From contig CASFPS010000018.1 of NCBI GenBank assembly GCA_949296355.1, positions 1 through 32,950 of the forward strand: DNA of 32,950 nt, given 5' to 3'. Shown here piece after piece: positions 15,282 through 23,735 of the stretch. Under the pieces are notes generated by a model. It was not told the origin of the DNA and made no database searches. It was given only the letters and a program-made list of their open reading frames with translations. Origin of the DNA: an uncultured bacterium (GTDB taxonomy: Bacteria > Cyanobacteriota > Vampirovibrionia > Gastranaerophilales > Gastranaerophilaceae). Position 1 is the first letter of the stretch, and every line of letters starts with the position of its first letter. A program made the position numbers and the translations under genes.

Positions 15282-16806
15282 TCCGTATATAATAGCAATT
15301 GCAGTACTTTTGCCGTCATTTCTATCTCTTGCGGCATCCTCCGGCACAAACGTAAGCCAGCCGCATATTGCAGGGTTTTACGGCGCAACACAGTACGAAG
15401 CAAACACCGTTATCACCTGTTACATAATATCCGGCGGGTTAATGCTTCCGGTAACAGGGTATCTGGTAAGATACATGGGGAAAAAGCTCCTGTTTATATA
15501 CAGTATTATTGTATTTGCGCTTGGCTGCCTGCTGTGTATTATTGCCCCGAACCTGCAGGCATTAATTGCGGCAAGAATTGTGCAGGGTATAGGAAGCGGA
15601 AGTATTTTACCTCTATGTCAGGCAGTTTTACTGGAAGTTTTTCCGCCTGAGCAGAGAGGGGTTGCAATGGGATTGTTCGGGGTTGCTGCAATGTTTTCTC
15701 CGCTTGCGGGTCCGTTTATAGGCGGGTATTTAACGGATTATTACTCATGGCAGTGGATTTTTATAATGAATATACCGCTTTGTATACTTTCTCTAATTAT
15801 GATTAAATTCCTCGTCCCTGATGATAAACCGACAGAGAAAGAAAAATATAACAAAAAATTTGATTACCTGGGCTATTTGTCTATCGTTATAGCAATGGGC
15901 TGCATGCAGGTGGTTTTGGATAAAGGACAGCAGCATAACTGGTTTGACGAAACCTGGATTTGCTGGCTTACAGGTATATGTATATTTTCGTTTGTGTTCT
16001 TCTATGTTTGGGAGCTTGAATACAAGTATCCGGTAATCGATATAAGAGTGTTTAAGGACAGAAACTTTTTATTCGGAACATTTACGAGCGCTTTTATTAA
16101 TGTAATCATATATTCTACACTTCTTTTAGTTCCGATGTTTGTCCAGAGCCTTATCGGATACAGCCCTTCTATGTCAGGGCTTTTGATGTTTCCGAGAGCT
16201 TTAATCTGTCTTATCGGCTTGCTTGTAGTCGGTGAAATCTCTAAATATGTTGAAGGCAGGCTGCTTGCAATTATCGGATTTCTCATTATTGCAGCATCAC
16301 TCTTAATGCTAACCCAGATGAATCCTTTATCTTCTATGGAAAGTATAATACTACCTAATATTCTTCTTTGTATCGGCGTACCTACAGCATTTGTACCGAT
16401 AACTGCTCTGTCTTTTCAAACACTTCCTGCATCAAAAAACGCTGATGCAGCCTCACTTCACGCACTGTTTAAAAACATTTTAACCGCTGTCTCAACCTCT
16501 GTCGCGTCAACCTTTATTGCAAGAGTCTCTCAGGTGTATCAGGGGTATTTTGTGCAAAACCTTGCCCCGCACAACCACATGTACTTGATGAAATTGAATG
16601 CACTGCAGCATAAATTCGCCGTATATTACCCGTCTATAGTTGCAGCAAGAAAGGCAGAAGGTACTCTGTACAAGCAGCTTCTGGCACAATCACGGCTTGC
16701 AGCGTTCTTTGACATCTTTACTGTACTTGCCCTTTTAATGGCTGTAGCAATTGCACTTACACTGCTTCTTAAAAATAAACAAGCCCGAAAAAGAAAAGAA
16801 GTGTAA
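15265..16806 (+). CDS. emrB: EmrB/QacA-type MFS multidrug exporter (DHA2, 14 TMS)
   Basis: 513 residues. Proton-driven exporter with about 14 membrane segments. The family motif A is present as GYLVRYMGKKLL, and the motif C region appears as GLFGVAAMFSPLAGPFIGGYLTDYYSWQWIFIMNIP. It starts within the last codons of emrA at ATG 15265 (AAGG about 12 bases upstream); an in-frame ATG at 15241 is less likely. The C-terminal half carries an extended periplasmic loop (QVYQGYFVQNLAPHNHMYLMK), as in EmrB. With EmrA and the divergent channel it makes a complete drug or bile-type efflux machine. Confidence 0.94.
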   Translation: MEKKINPYIIAIAVLLPSFLSLAASSGTNVSQPHIAGFYGATQYEANTVITCYIISGGLMLPVTGYLVRYMGKKLLFIYSIIVFALGCLLCIIAPNLQALIAARIVQGIGSGSILPLCQAVLLEVFPPEQRGVAMGLFGVAAMFSPLAGPFIGGYLTDYYSWQWIFIMNIPLCILSLIMIKFLVPDDKPTEKEKYNKKFDYLGYLSIVIAMGCMQVVLDKGQQHNWFDETWICWLTGICIFSFVFFYVWELEYKYPVIDIRVFKDRNFLFGTFTSAFINVIIYSTLLLVPMFVQSLIGYSPSMSGLLMFPRALICLIGLLVVGEISKYVEGRLLAIIGFLIIAASLLMLTQMNPLSSMESIILPNILLCIGVPTAFVPITALSFQTLPASKNADAASLHALFKNILTAVSTSVASTFIARVSQVYQGYFVQNLAPHNHMYLMKLNALQHKFAVYYPSIVAARKAEGTLYKQLLAQSRLAAFFDIFTVLALLMAVAIALTLLLKNKQARKRKEV

Positions 16807-16837
16807 AGATTTGTAAAGAAATCTGCAAAGAGTGAAA

Positions 16838-16866
16838 TTGTTCTTTCTAAAAAAACTTTATATATA
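16838..16866 (+). promoter_or_regulatory. Probable promoter of the 60-residue protein gene
   Basis: TTGTTC (16838-16843), 17 bases, TATATA (16861-16866). The block ACTTTATATATACATAAG resembles the region upstream of the hypothetical gene at 3937 (minus strand). Confidence 0.5.
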
Positions 16867-16908
16867 CATAAGCAGTAGATACGATGATATAAGAAAGGAC
16901 GGCAATAT

Positions 16909-17091
16909 ATGGCAGGACCGGAAGCAGCAAGCGGTATGCATGGTACACAAGGAACATGGGGCGTTTTTGACTTTAATAACCAGCATGATGGCGGAAATGC
17001 ACGTCCAATGACAATGGAAGAAAAATTACAGAAAAACAGCATCCACGTTCAGGCAGCCGCAGCACAAAGCGCTGGCGCTTACATGGGCTAG
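16909..17091 (+). CDS. Small hypothetical protein, 60 residues
   Basis: I do not recognise it. AAAGGA nine bases before the ATG, a promoter upstream and a strong terminator directly after it all support a real monocistronic gene. The product is rich in Gly and Ala, begins MAGPEAASGMHGTQGTWGVFDF, has a helical middle (MTMEEKLQKNSIHVQ) and ends in AAAAQSAGAYMG. It has no Cys, signal peptide or membrane segment. The strong expression signals and small size suggest an abundant structural or regulatory protein. Confidence 0.8.
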   Translation: MAGPEAASGMHGTQGTWGVFDFNNQHDGGNARPMTMEEKLQKNSIHVQAAAAQSAGAYMG

Positions 17092-17112
17092 TGAAACTGA
17101 AGAAATGAGATT

Positions 17113-17147
17113 AAAACCTGAATTTAAATTCAGGTTTTTTGTTTTTT
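17113..17147 (+). terminator. Terminator after the 60-residue protein gene
   Basis: Palindrome AAAACCTGAATTT/AAATTCAGGTTTT followed by TTGTTTTTT. Confidence 0.9.
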
Positions 17148-17154
17148 ATACGCA

Positions 17155-17185
17155 AAACAAAACCGGCTTATTACCGGCTCTGCTT
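17155..17185 (-). terminator. Possible terminator of the GH13 operon
   Basis: On the minus strand AGCCGG, loop TAATAAG-like, CCGGTT, then TTTGTTTT. The stem is short (about six pairs), but it is well placed 35 bases after the GH13 stop. Confidence 0.5.
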
Positions 17186-17216
17186 TTTCGCAATTTATTT
17201 AATGTTTGCTTAATAA

Positions 17217-18974
17217 TTAGTCTTGGACTTTTTGCTTGAAAACGTGTCCTTTTCTATCCTTTTCTATATTCGGAGTATCAATCTCAAATACATAAGCATC
17301 AGCAGGAGCAAGGTTTACGCGAAGTTCGTTTTTAGATGCCTGAAATTCGCTTGTATCTCCATACTCAGGAATCATATTTTTCAATTTCTGGTCTTCTTTT
17401 AAGCCCGGAATCTCAAGAACGCCGGTTACATTCCTGTTCGGATTTTTGTTAGCAATAATCAGAAGCGTTCTGCCGTTGTTGTGTCTTGCATAAGTTATAA
17501 TCTGATCATTTTTATCTTCACGTTTATCCAGCTCAATGAAGCTGCTGTTTCTGTCTGCAAGCACGTCAAGATTTTCATTTCTCATCTTTAGAACGCCTTT
17601 CATCACACGTTCTATATCAGGATGATCTCCGCCCGGTTTTCTTGATAAATTAAACAATGCAAGACGATAACGGTGTTCGTTCATCAATGTTTTACCGGTA
17701 TATGTTTCTATATTATCCGTATCTCTGTATTTATAGTCATAGTAGTCGCCTGTCTGGAAGCCGTCAATAAAGTACGGATTACACATCGGAATTGTCGCCT
17801 GCAAGACAGTTGTAAGTTTACAGAAATTTTCACCGCCGTGTATCATAGAAGAGCTGTCGTCATGCGTCAGGAATGAGCCAATAACACTCTTTCCTGCAGG
17901 CAGTTTGTGAGACAAATCCAGGTTAAACTTAACATAATCATTAAACTCTGTAGCATTTTTCCAGTCGTGGAAAATATGATACTGCCCGTAGTATTCATCA
18001 AAACCGGCTCTTAAAAGGTCTTCCGGTCTGTCATAAGGCATATTTACCATCGGAGATGCGCATTCATATGTATAGCTTTCTGCAAGCCATGCAAATTCAG
18101 GATCTCTTTTGTGAGAATGCTTAATCAATATATCCCAGAATTCCGGCGGTTTCGCTCTTGCAACATCGGCTCTTATACCGTCTATACCAAGGTCAATACA
18201 AGCATCAACATACTGTTTATGCATTTCCAGTAATTTAGGATTCAAAGTTCTGTCAGCTTCGTCTGCCCAAGGCTCAAACATTCTGATATCAGCCCATCCT
18301 TGCGGAGTTTTATCTTCACCGTTTCTGCCGTATGCCATTAATTCAGGTTCAGCCTCAAACATATCAACCGAAGCGCAGCTCGGCAAATCCAGCATTACTC
18401 TGATTCCTCGTTTGTGACACTCGTCAATAAGGGCTTTAAACTGTTCATCAGGAGTTCTCGGATCATTTTTGTCTATAAGCATTGGATCAATTGCGAGACG
18501 TCCGTCCTCTGTAACATATTTTGCAGGTGAATAAAGAGAACCGGCGGTTCCCATTGCATTTTTCTTTCCGGTCGGATGTATTGGCAGAATATGAATAGTA
18601 TTAATACCATCTGCCTTTAATTCATCCAATCTTGAAATTGCGCTCAATAATGTTCCGTTTTTTTCACCGGTTGACAGGGTAACTTTATCATCACCGTTCA
18701 AATCCTGTGCTGTAAAGGTTCTCGGAACAATTGCCATCATAACTGACTGATTGTTTCGAACCATTGTTCTTAAATTGTTTTTGTAAGATTTGATTTCTTT
18801 TTTGTTTGCATCAACCTTTTGTACGGCAGGCGCATTAATTCTGGCAAGATTATCCAGATAACCGGAAGTTACGCCGGATTCTTTTTTAGACGGAGTTTCA
18901 GGCTTACTTACCGGAACATGCTGCTGCATTGCGGATGCTTTGAAATTAATCGGGATAATTCTACTTATTTCCAT
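17217..18974 (-). CDS. GH13 alpha-amylase-superfamily enzyme with N-terminal INFKA tag
   Basis: 585 residues. The GH13 barrel runs from about 75 to 470: NTIHILPIHPTG (region I side), GIRVMLDLPSC, GIDGIRADVARAKP with the nucleophile Asp270, WLAESYTYE with the acid/base Glu299, and FLTHDDSS with His371-Asp372 in the transition-state position. A beta-sandwich C domain follows (TLLIIANKNPNRNVTGVLEIPG...NLAPADAYVFEI). The substrate is an alpha-glucan, but hydrolysis and transfer cannot be separated from sequence. There is no signal peptide; instead residues 9-13 INFKA form the shared tag, followed by a Pro/Ser-rich linker to about residue 60. It overlaps the upstream gene by 14 bases, with AAGGTGA six bases before the ATG. 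It is last in a three-gene operon. Confidence 0.88.
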   Translation of the reverse strand: MEISRIIPINFKASAMQQHVPVSKPETPSKKESGVTSGYLDNLARINAPAVQKVDANKKEIKSYKNNLRTMVRNNQSVMMAIVPRTFTAQDLNGDDKVTLSTGEKNGTLLSAISRLDELKADGINTIHILPIHPTGKKNAMGTAGSLYSPAKYVTEDGRLAIDPMLIDKNDPRTPDEQFKALIDECHKRGIRVMLDLPSCASVDMFEAEPELMAYGRNGEDKTPQGWADIRMFEPWADEADRTLNPKLLEMHKQYVDACIDLGIDGIRADVARAKPPEFWDILIKHSHKRDPEFAWLAESYTYECASPMVNMPYDRPEDLLRAGFDEYYGQYHIFHDWKNATEFNDYVKFNLDLSHKLPAGKSVIGSFLTHDDSSSMIHGGENFCKLTTVLQATIPMCNPYFIDGFQTGDYYDYKYRDTDNIETYTGKTLMNEHRYRLALFNLSRKPGGDHPDIERVMKGVLKMRNENLDVLADRNSSFIELDKREDKNDQIITYARHNNGRTLLIIANKNPNRNVTGVLEIPGLKEDQKLKNMIPEYGDTSEFQASKNELRVNLAPADAYVFEIDTPNIEKDRKGHVFKQKVQD

Positions 18975-21519
18975 CTTCGCTCACCTTCCTGAAAATATTC
19001 TGCGGATTTCTTATTTTACCAAAGCCAAGCTGTGCGAGTATAGTTGCACCGACTACGCTGCCGCCTATTGCAGAGGCTATTCTTGCCCACTTCTGATTAC
19101 CGTATCTTCTCTCAGAAGCTTTCGTTACCATATCAAGAGTATTTTGGGCAACGAGGTTAAATTTAGACATTCTTGTCTTCTCGGATTTTGTATACTGCTC
19201 CAGAACTTTTGTATCCAAATGATGATAAGGTTTTGTAAAATCAATATCATTATTGCTCATGATATCCTGAAATCTCTTTATATATTTCTTTAATCTGCCG
19301 GAAACATCTCCCGCTGCTACATCACTATAGCCCTTCAATCCGTTTTCTGTAGCATCAGCAAGATTCTGACTCCAGGTCTTTCTCATAACATCTTTATAAA
19401 ACTCAGGATTATTAATTGTATTGAGTTTCATTGTATGTTCTGATGAAGTAGCCCCAATTATTGCATCTCTGCCGAATTTTGCTACTTCTTTTTCATAACC
19501 GCCTTCCGGAAGAGGTCGCTTATATGCATCAAATAAATGCAGAACTCTGTTAAACGAGTTTTTTGCACCTTGATATCTTTCTATAATTCTGGAAATTTCC
19601 TGATTCTTAGAAGAACCTACACCTCTTGCATTATACTTTGCAAACTCAAGACGTTCAGCAGGCGGTAAACTCCAGAAATCCTTGCCGGCATATTTATCTG
19701 TCTTTACACCGTCTAAGAGGTCAAAGAGCTCCTGTCTTGATTCAACAGAATTTGACAAAGTTGCCACATCTTCTTTTACCAGTTTATCAATTGTATTACT
19801 GAATTTGCCGATTGTATTAAGGCGTTTTGCAGTGTTATTATAGTTATTTTCTATACCGGTAATCAAATCCTTAAGATGAGATTCTGAATTTGAACGTCCG
19901 TTAAGATTAATTTCCATCTCTGACATAACTTTGCCAAGCTTATTTACTGCATCTTTATATTTAGCCTCATCCTGCACCAGAGCGTTTAATTGTCTTTCAA
20001 CAATCTCCTTTGCGTAACTTTCGGATTCTCTCATCTGCTTCAAATCTTTGTATTTAATACCAAGAACATCCAGCAAGGTATTTTCAAATCTATTATAAGA
20101 GCGTGCTATAACAGTTTCCGGCGCATACTCAACTTTAAACGACTTACATTTATCAAGAACTTTTTGATTCTGTTTAAACTCGCCTAAAACTTTTGCAAAA
20201 TCTGTTACATCCTTAATATTTTCGTTATTTACATATTTTGCACTGTTTGATTTAATATTCTTTGAAATATTTTCCAGAACATCGTTTTGATATGCTTTTA
20301 AAGCTTCTTTAGGCATGCCGGACTCATTAGCGATCTTAGAATCAAATAAATTCTTAAACTCGCCTTTTATCATAGCCAATTCTTCTTCTGTTATACCGTC
20401 AGTGTTATATTTTTTCACTATATCCGCAACCTCTGCAGATGTAGGAACAAAAATCCGCTCCATAATTGCTTTATTACGTGACGGTATATTGGTTTTTATT
20501 GTTCTTACAAGATCATCAGCAAAGTTATCATTAATAGAATATGCGCCTTTATTATCAGGGTTAAATATTTTTGCTAAATCCGCCTGAATACCTTCTGCGG
20601 CGTTAGCATCCATATCTTTTGTCAAAAGAGATAACAAATTTTCATACTCAACTTTTGGCAATTGCTTGCCTTTATAGTTTGTTAAAATACTTTCAACTTC
20701 CTTGCTTAATTTGTTTGGCTTTATGCTATCTACCTGTTCACTCATTTCAGAAGTTTTATGCAAAGCCCGTGAGATTTTTGTATTGTAGTTTTGATTTCTT
20801 GCTTTTTCCACTGCCGGTGCAACCAGTTTTTCCAAACCACAGCACATCAATGCAGCAATAACAGGAGTTGCAAAACCGGCGGTTAGCATCCAGAGGGTAT
20901 TTGTCTGGATACCGATTTTTCTCATTTGTTCTTTAATCAAATCATGGCGGTTTTTAATTCCTCTTGGAATTCCCATTCTGTCGCCGATTACATCAAGATC
21001 TTCACCCGGATAATCTCCCTGATACATATCAAACGGAATATAATTAGGGTCTTGAAGTACAGATTTTTTACGTCCCTGATCATCAATATATTCTTTCCCT
21101 ACATCAAATCCCTGAATAATTCTTGACGGCGCTTTTATGGCAATAAGAGGGAATAATGACATTGATGCGAGAAAAGCCCCGAGTCCGGCGTATTCCATAA
21201 ATCTGAGCATAGGATTCTTAGTTCTTGCGGCAAGCATTGTAGCGATTCCCAAACCGCCCATTGCAAGCCCTACGTCGTTTAGTCTGCCAAGCTGGTGGTC
21301 ATTTGCATTACCTGCAAGCCCGTCTTTAACAGCCTTAATATCATACGCTCTGTCTTTTATAAAATATTTAGGTACTGTCACAATAGAGTCGTGAACCAGA
21401 TGACCTTCCGGAACAAGAGGTTTTGTATTGCCGGAAGTCTTTACAGCCCCTTTTGCATCTTTGTAAGGTTTATGAGACTTAGTATTTTCAATATTCGGTT
21501 GTACTGGAGTTATAGCCAT
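18961..21519 (-). CDS. Large unrecognised membrane protein with long helical domain, 852 residues
   Basis: I do not recognise this family. It has three hydrophobic segments near the N-terminus (about 82-98, 110-128 and 207-227) and one near the C-terminus (about 814-834, IASAIGGSVVGATILAQLGFG). Between them lies a region of almost 600 residues rich in Lys, Asp, Glu and Asn, predicted helical or coiled-coil, with no catalytic motif visible. The N-terminus MAITPVQPNIENTK lacks the F-[TK]-[GA] tag. The start is one base after the stop of the upstream gene (TAGTATG), so translation is probably coupled. The layout suggests a membrane-anchored scaffold. Confidence 0.8.
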   Translation of the reverse strand: MAITPVQPNIENTKSHKPYKDAKGAVKTSGNTKPLVPEGHLVHDSIVTVPKYFIKDRAYDIKAVKDGLAGNANDHQLGRLNDVGLAMGGLGIATMLAARTKNPMLRFMEYAGLGAFLASMSLFPLIAIKAPSRIIQGFDVGKEYIDDQGRKKSVLQDPNYIPFDMYQGDYPGEDLDVIGDRMGIPRGIKNRHDLIKEQMRKIGIQTNTLWMLTAGFATPVIAALMCCGLEKLVAPAVEKARNQNYNTKISRALHKTSEMSEQVDSIKPNKLSKEVESILTNYKGKQLPKVEYENLLSLLTKDMDANAAEGIQADLAKIFNPDNKGAYSINDNFADDLVRTIKTNIPSRNKAIMERIFVPTSAEVADIVKKYNTDGITEEELAMIKGEFKNLFDSKIANESGMPKEALKAYQNDVLENISKNIKSNSAKYVNNENIKDVTDFAKVLGEFKQNQKVLDKCKSFKVEYAPETVIARSYNRFENTLLDVLGIKYKDLKQMRESESYAKEIVERQLNALVQDEAKYKDAVNKLGKVMSEMEINLNGRSNSESHLKDLITGIENNYNNTAKRLNTIGKFSNTIDKLVKEDVATLSNSVESRQELFDLLDGVKTDKYAGKDFWSLPPAERLEFAKYNARGVGSSKNQEISRIIERYQGAKNSFNRVLHLFDAYKRPLPEGGYEKEVAKFGRDAIIGATSSEHTMKLNTINNPEFYKDVMRKTWSQNLADATENGLKGYSDVAAGDVSGRLKKYIKRFQDIMSNNDIDFTKPYHHLDTKVLEQYTKSEKTRMSKFNLVAQNTLDMVTKASERRYGNQKWARIASAIGGSVVGATILAQLGFGKIRNPQNIFRKVSEDGNK

Positions 21520-21520
21520 A

Positions 21521-22597
21521 CTAAATCACCGTACTTTCTTTGGACTTATCCATAATATCTTTGTTTGCCAATTTTCCCATATGTTTTGCTTTATATATTA
21601 CATTTGCCGTTGTACCGACAGTTAATGCTGCTGTAAACAACATCCAGGCTTTTCCGGCATGTTTCATAAAGCCTGATTTACCCGGATCTCCTGTCCACAG
21701 AGTCTTAAACGATTTTCCGAAGGATTTAAGGAATGTCTTTGAAATTTCATAAGTATTTATTCCAAAATTCTTCATTCTTGATGCCATCTTTGTGCCAAAA
21801 CCTTCACCCGGTTTCGCAATATGGCGCCTTCTGTTTGATATTGACGTAAAGAAATCTTCCCACGAGTCCTGAGCTGCCAGCCCGACTCCTAAACCTGCCC
21901 AGGCGTAAGATGAGAGACTTTTTGCAGTCTTGGTTGTTGAAATTATATTCTGAATTATAGGGGTTGTTTCTGTTACGGAATCATTCAAATCCTCGCCCAG
22001 TCCGAGTTTCTTGGCAATATTATCATAATAAGGTACGCCTATATCTTTTTGAATAAGATCTTTTCTAAAGAACTCTCTTGAGTCATACACTTTTCTCTGC
22101 TGAACCTGCGGAATAATTCTTGCAGCCTCGCCCGATTCTTTAGGCAGAGGGTAGTAAACGTGTTCTATAGGAAGTTCTATATCAACTCCGGTTCCCCAGT
22201 ATACAGGACGTGTAACTAAATCCGGAGATAATGTTTTCATAAGTCCGTATAAAACTACGCCCAGTGCCATCTTTTTACCGTTAATACCGGCTGCTACACG
22301 TGATTTAGGTGTCAGATGTTTATTTACAAGATTAAATAACCCCATAAACATGCCGCTTCCGACAAGATAAGGAATTATTCCCATTGATAAAAATTCATAA
22401 AAATCTGAGTTTACATCTCCTTGTAAACCCTTTATCGGATACTGGAGAAATGCGTTTGATGTTTTCTGGTATTTTTGACGAAGCCTTGTTTTTAGCGTAT
22501 TGGGAAGAATACGGGACTCCATCTCACCCTTTTCTTCTTTTTCGGGCTTAGCTTTAAACATCACATTTTTATCTGCTGAACTGATTGCTTTAATCAT
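21521..22597 (-). CDS. Unrecognised multi-pass membrane protein with N-terminal VMFKA tag, 358 residues
   Basis: No known family recognised. Residues 12-16 (VMFKA) match the shared short tag. Hydrophobic stretches are at about 70-92, 108-122, 229-242 and 318-337, separated by polar loops. The loop after the second segment (RPVYWGTGVDIELPIEHVYYPLP...YDSREFFRKDLIQKD) is loosely like the corresponding loop of the 852-residue neighbour, so the two could be distant relatives; this is only an impression. It is first in the operon, preceded 34 bases upstream by the palindrome ending in CAGG. The ribosome site is weak (GGGG five bases before ATG). Confidence 0.78.
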   Translation of the reverse strand: MIKAISSADKNVMFKAKPEKEEKGEMESRILPNTLKTRLRQKYQKTSNAFLQYPIKGLQGDVNSDFYEFLSMGIIPYLVGSGMFMGLFNLVNKHLTPKSRVAAGINGKKMALGVVLYGLMKTLSPDLVTRPVYWGTGVDIELPIEHVYYPLPKESGEAARIIPQVQQRKVYDSREFFRKDLIQKDIGVPYYDNIAKKLGLGEDLNDSVTETTPIIQNIISTTKTAKSLSSYAWAGLGVGLAAQDSWEDFFTSISNRRRHIAKPGEGFGTKMASRMKNFGINTYEISKTFLKSFGKSFKTLWTGDPGKSGFMKHAGKAWMLFTAALTVGTTANVIYKAKHMGKLANKDIMDKSKESTVI

Positions 22598-22631
22598 ACG
22601 AACCCCATCTGGTACCTATATATTAAAAGTT

Positions 22632-22651
22632 CCTGAAAAAATATTTTTTGC
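22632..22651 (-). promoter_or_regulatory. Upstream AT palindrome ending in CAGG (copy 3 of 3)
   Basis: Read on the minus strand: GCAAAAAATATTTTTTCAGG, with a perfect 14-bp AAAAAATATTTTTT palindrome, followed by a T-rich stretch and TATATA. It lies upstream of the membrane protein/GH13 operon. Near-identical blocks stand at 4867-4885 and 9301-9318. Confidence 0.45.
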
Positions 22652-22746
22652 TATTTATAAAGCATGAACTTTACATTTATTTACAATGTTTTAGATAATA
22701 TAAAACACACATAATTAACTTATCAAAAACATAAAAATAATACAAG

Positions 22747-22773
22747 AAAAAAGGACTGTATAAGTCCTTTTTT
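22747..22773. terminator. Terminator downstream of ferritin
   Basis: Stem AAAAAAGGACT / AGTCCTTTTTT around GTATA, with A and T runs on both sides. It lies directly after the ferritin stop on the minus strand. Confidence 0.9.
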
Positions 22774-22775
22774 CT

Positions 22776-23264
22776 CTATTGACGTTCTCCTAATTCTTTA
22801 TCCATAAGGTAAAGAGAGACTTTATCATCTCCGAAAAGCTCCAGGCGCTTAATTATGTCTTTAACATTTTGCTCTTCTTCAATCTGTTCATTAATAAACC
22901 AGTCGATAAAAGAAAGCGTTGTTCTGTCGCACTCTTCTTCAGCTTGCTTTGCAACCTTCATAACCGATTCCGTGATACATTTTTCGTGTTCATATATTTT
23001 ATTAAAGACTGAAATTATCCCGTGAAATTCAAACTCCGGCGTTCTGATTTGTTTAAGAGTAACAAAACTGTTTCTTGAAATCAGATAGTCAAAAAGTTTC
23101 AGACCGTGTTCAACCTCTTCTTTTGCCTGATGTTTTAACCATGATGAGAAGCCGAAAAGTCCGAGTTCCTTCATATAAGCCGACATTGAAAGATAAAGGT
23201 AGCCTGAATAAAATTCCTTATTAATCTGCTCATTTATAATTTCATTAATTTTATCGCTAATCAT
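22776..23264 (-). CDS. ftnA: Bacterial non-haem ferritin
   Basis: 162 residues. Iron-storage subunit that oxidises Fe(II) and stores Fe(III) in a 24-mer shell in the cytoplasm. The four-helix bundle and ferroxidase residues are clear: Glu17 (NKEFYSGYLYLSMS), Glu50 and His53 (AKEEVEHGLKLFDY), and the later EEECDRTTLSFIDWFINEQIEEEQ. The start at 23264 is preceded by GGGGAGA about eight bases upstream; the longer in-frame extension would run into the preceding gene. It overlaps the superoxide reductase gene by eight bases, so the two are co-expressed. Confidence 0.95.
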   Translation of the reverse strand: MISDKINEIINEQINKEFYSGYLYLSMSAYMKELGLFGFSSWLKHQAKEEVEHGLKLFDYLISRNSFVTLKQIRTPEFEFHGIISVFNKIYEHEKCITESVMKVAKQAEEECDRTTLSFIDWFINEQIEEEQNVKDIIKRLELFGDDKVSLYLMDKELGERQ

Positions 23265-23649
23265 TGTTGTTTTCTCCCCAAAGACCGTGTATATTACAAA
23301 ATTCAATTGCCTCAATCTCATCCGGTATGCAGCTTATATTATATTCTGCCGTATCACCGGGATTCAGATATTTTAAGTGCATTTCCGATTTATCTCTTTT
23401 ATAAACTTCTATAAATTGAATATAGTGTTCTGCAAGCATCGGATGAGATGTAACAGTCACTATTTTTTCGTTTTCTTTGAATTCTATTTTTGGAGAATGC
23501 TTTTCTCCGGTTTCTGATTTGTCGTGCTGAATTTCCTGCAATCTCATAGGCTGTCCGCAGCATACAAGCTCACCCGCGCCCGGAATAAGAACCTGTATTA
23601 AATTTCCGCAGACTTTACACTTGTATATTTGTAATTTTTCTGTTGCCAT
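23257..23649 (-). CDS. dfx: Desulfoferrodoxin-type superoxide reductase (2Fe-SOR)
   Basis: 130 residues. Reduces superoxide to peroxide without making oxygen, a typical defence of anaerobes. The rubredoxin-like centre I is complete (Cys11-x2-Cys14 and Cys30-Cys31). Centre II has Glu49-Lys50-His51, His69, His75, Cys118 and His121 (EFCNIHGLW). AGGGGAGA lies before the ATG. It is first in a two-gene operon with ferritin, which would store the iron released under oxidative stress. It is divergent from the YkgJ-like gene. Confidence 0.95.
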   Translation of the reverse strand: MATEKLQIYKCKVCGNLIQVLIPGAGELVCCGQPMRLQEIQHDKSETGEKHSPKIEFKENEKIVTVTSHPMLAEHYIQFIEVYKRDKSEMHLKYLNPGDTAEYNISCIPDEIEAIEFCNIHGLWGENNND

Positions 23650-23699
23650 ACATTTTCTCCCCTTTCGCTTTCATTCTATATGTTTATAGTTTATTCTCA

Positions 23700-23728
23700 T
23701 TGCCGTAGCGGGGGATTTATGGTACTAT
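23700..23728 (+). promoter_or_regulatory. Promoter of the ykgJ-rlmN-maf-dtd operon, possibly leaderless
   Basis: TTGCCG (23700-23705), 17 bases, TACTAT (23723-23728). The transcript would start within a base or two of the ATG at 23736, and no ribosome site exists in front of that ATG. Confidence 0.5.
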
Positions 23729-23735
23729 CTATGGT

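Noticed and set aside
18961-21519. Many plus-strand frames across the 852-residue gene (19990-21555)
   Set aside because: Each lacks a ribosome site, and together they mirror one continuous, translationally coupled minus-strand gene.
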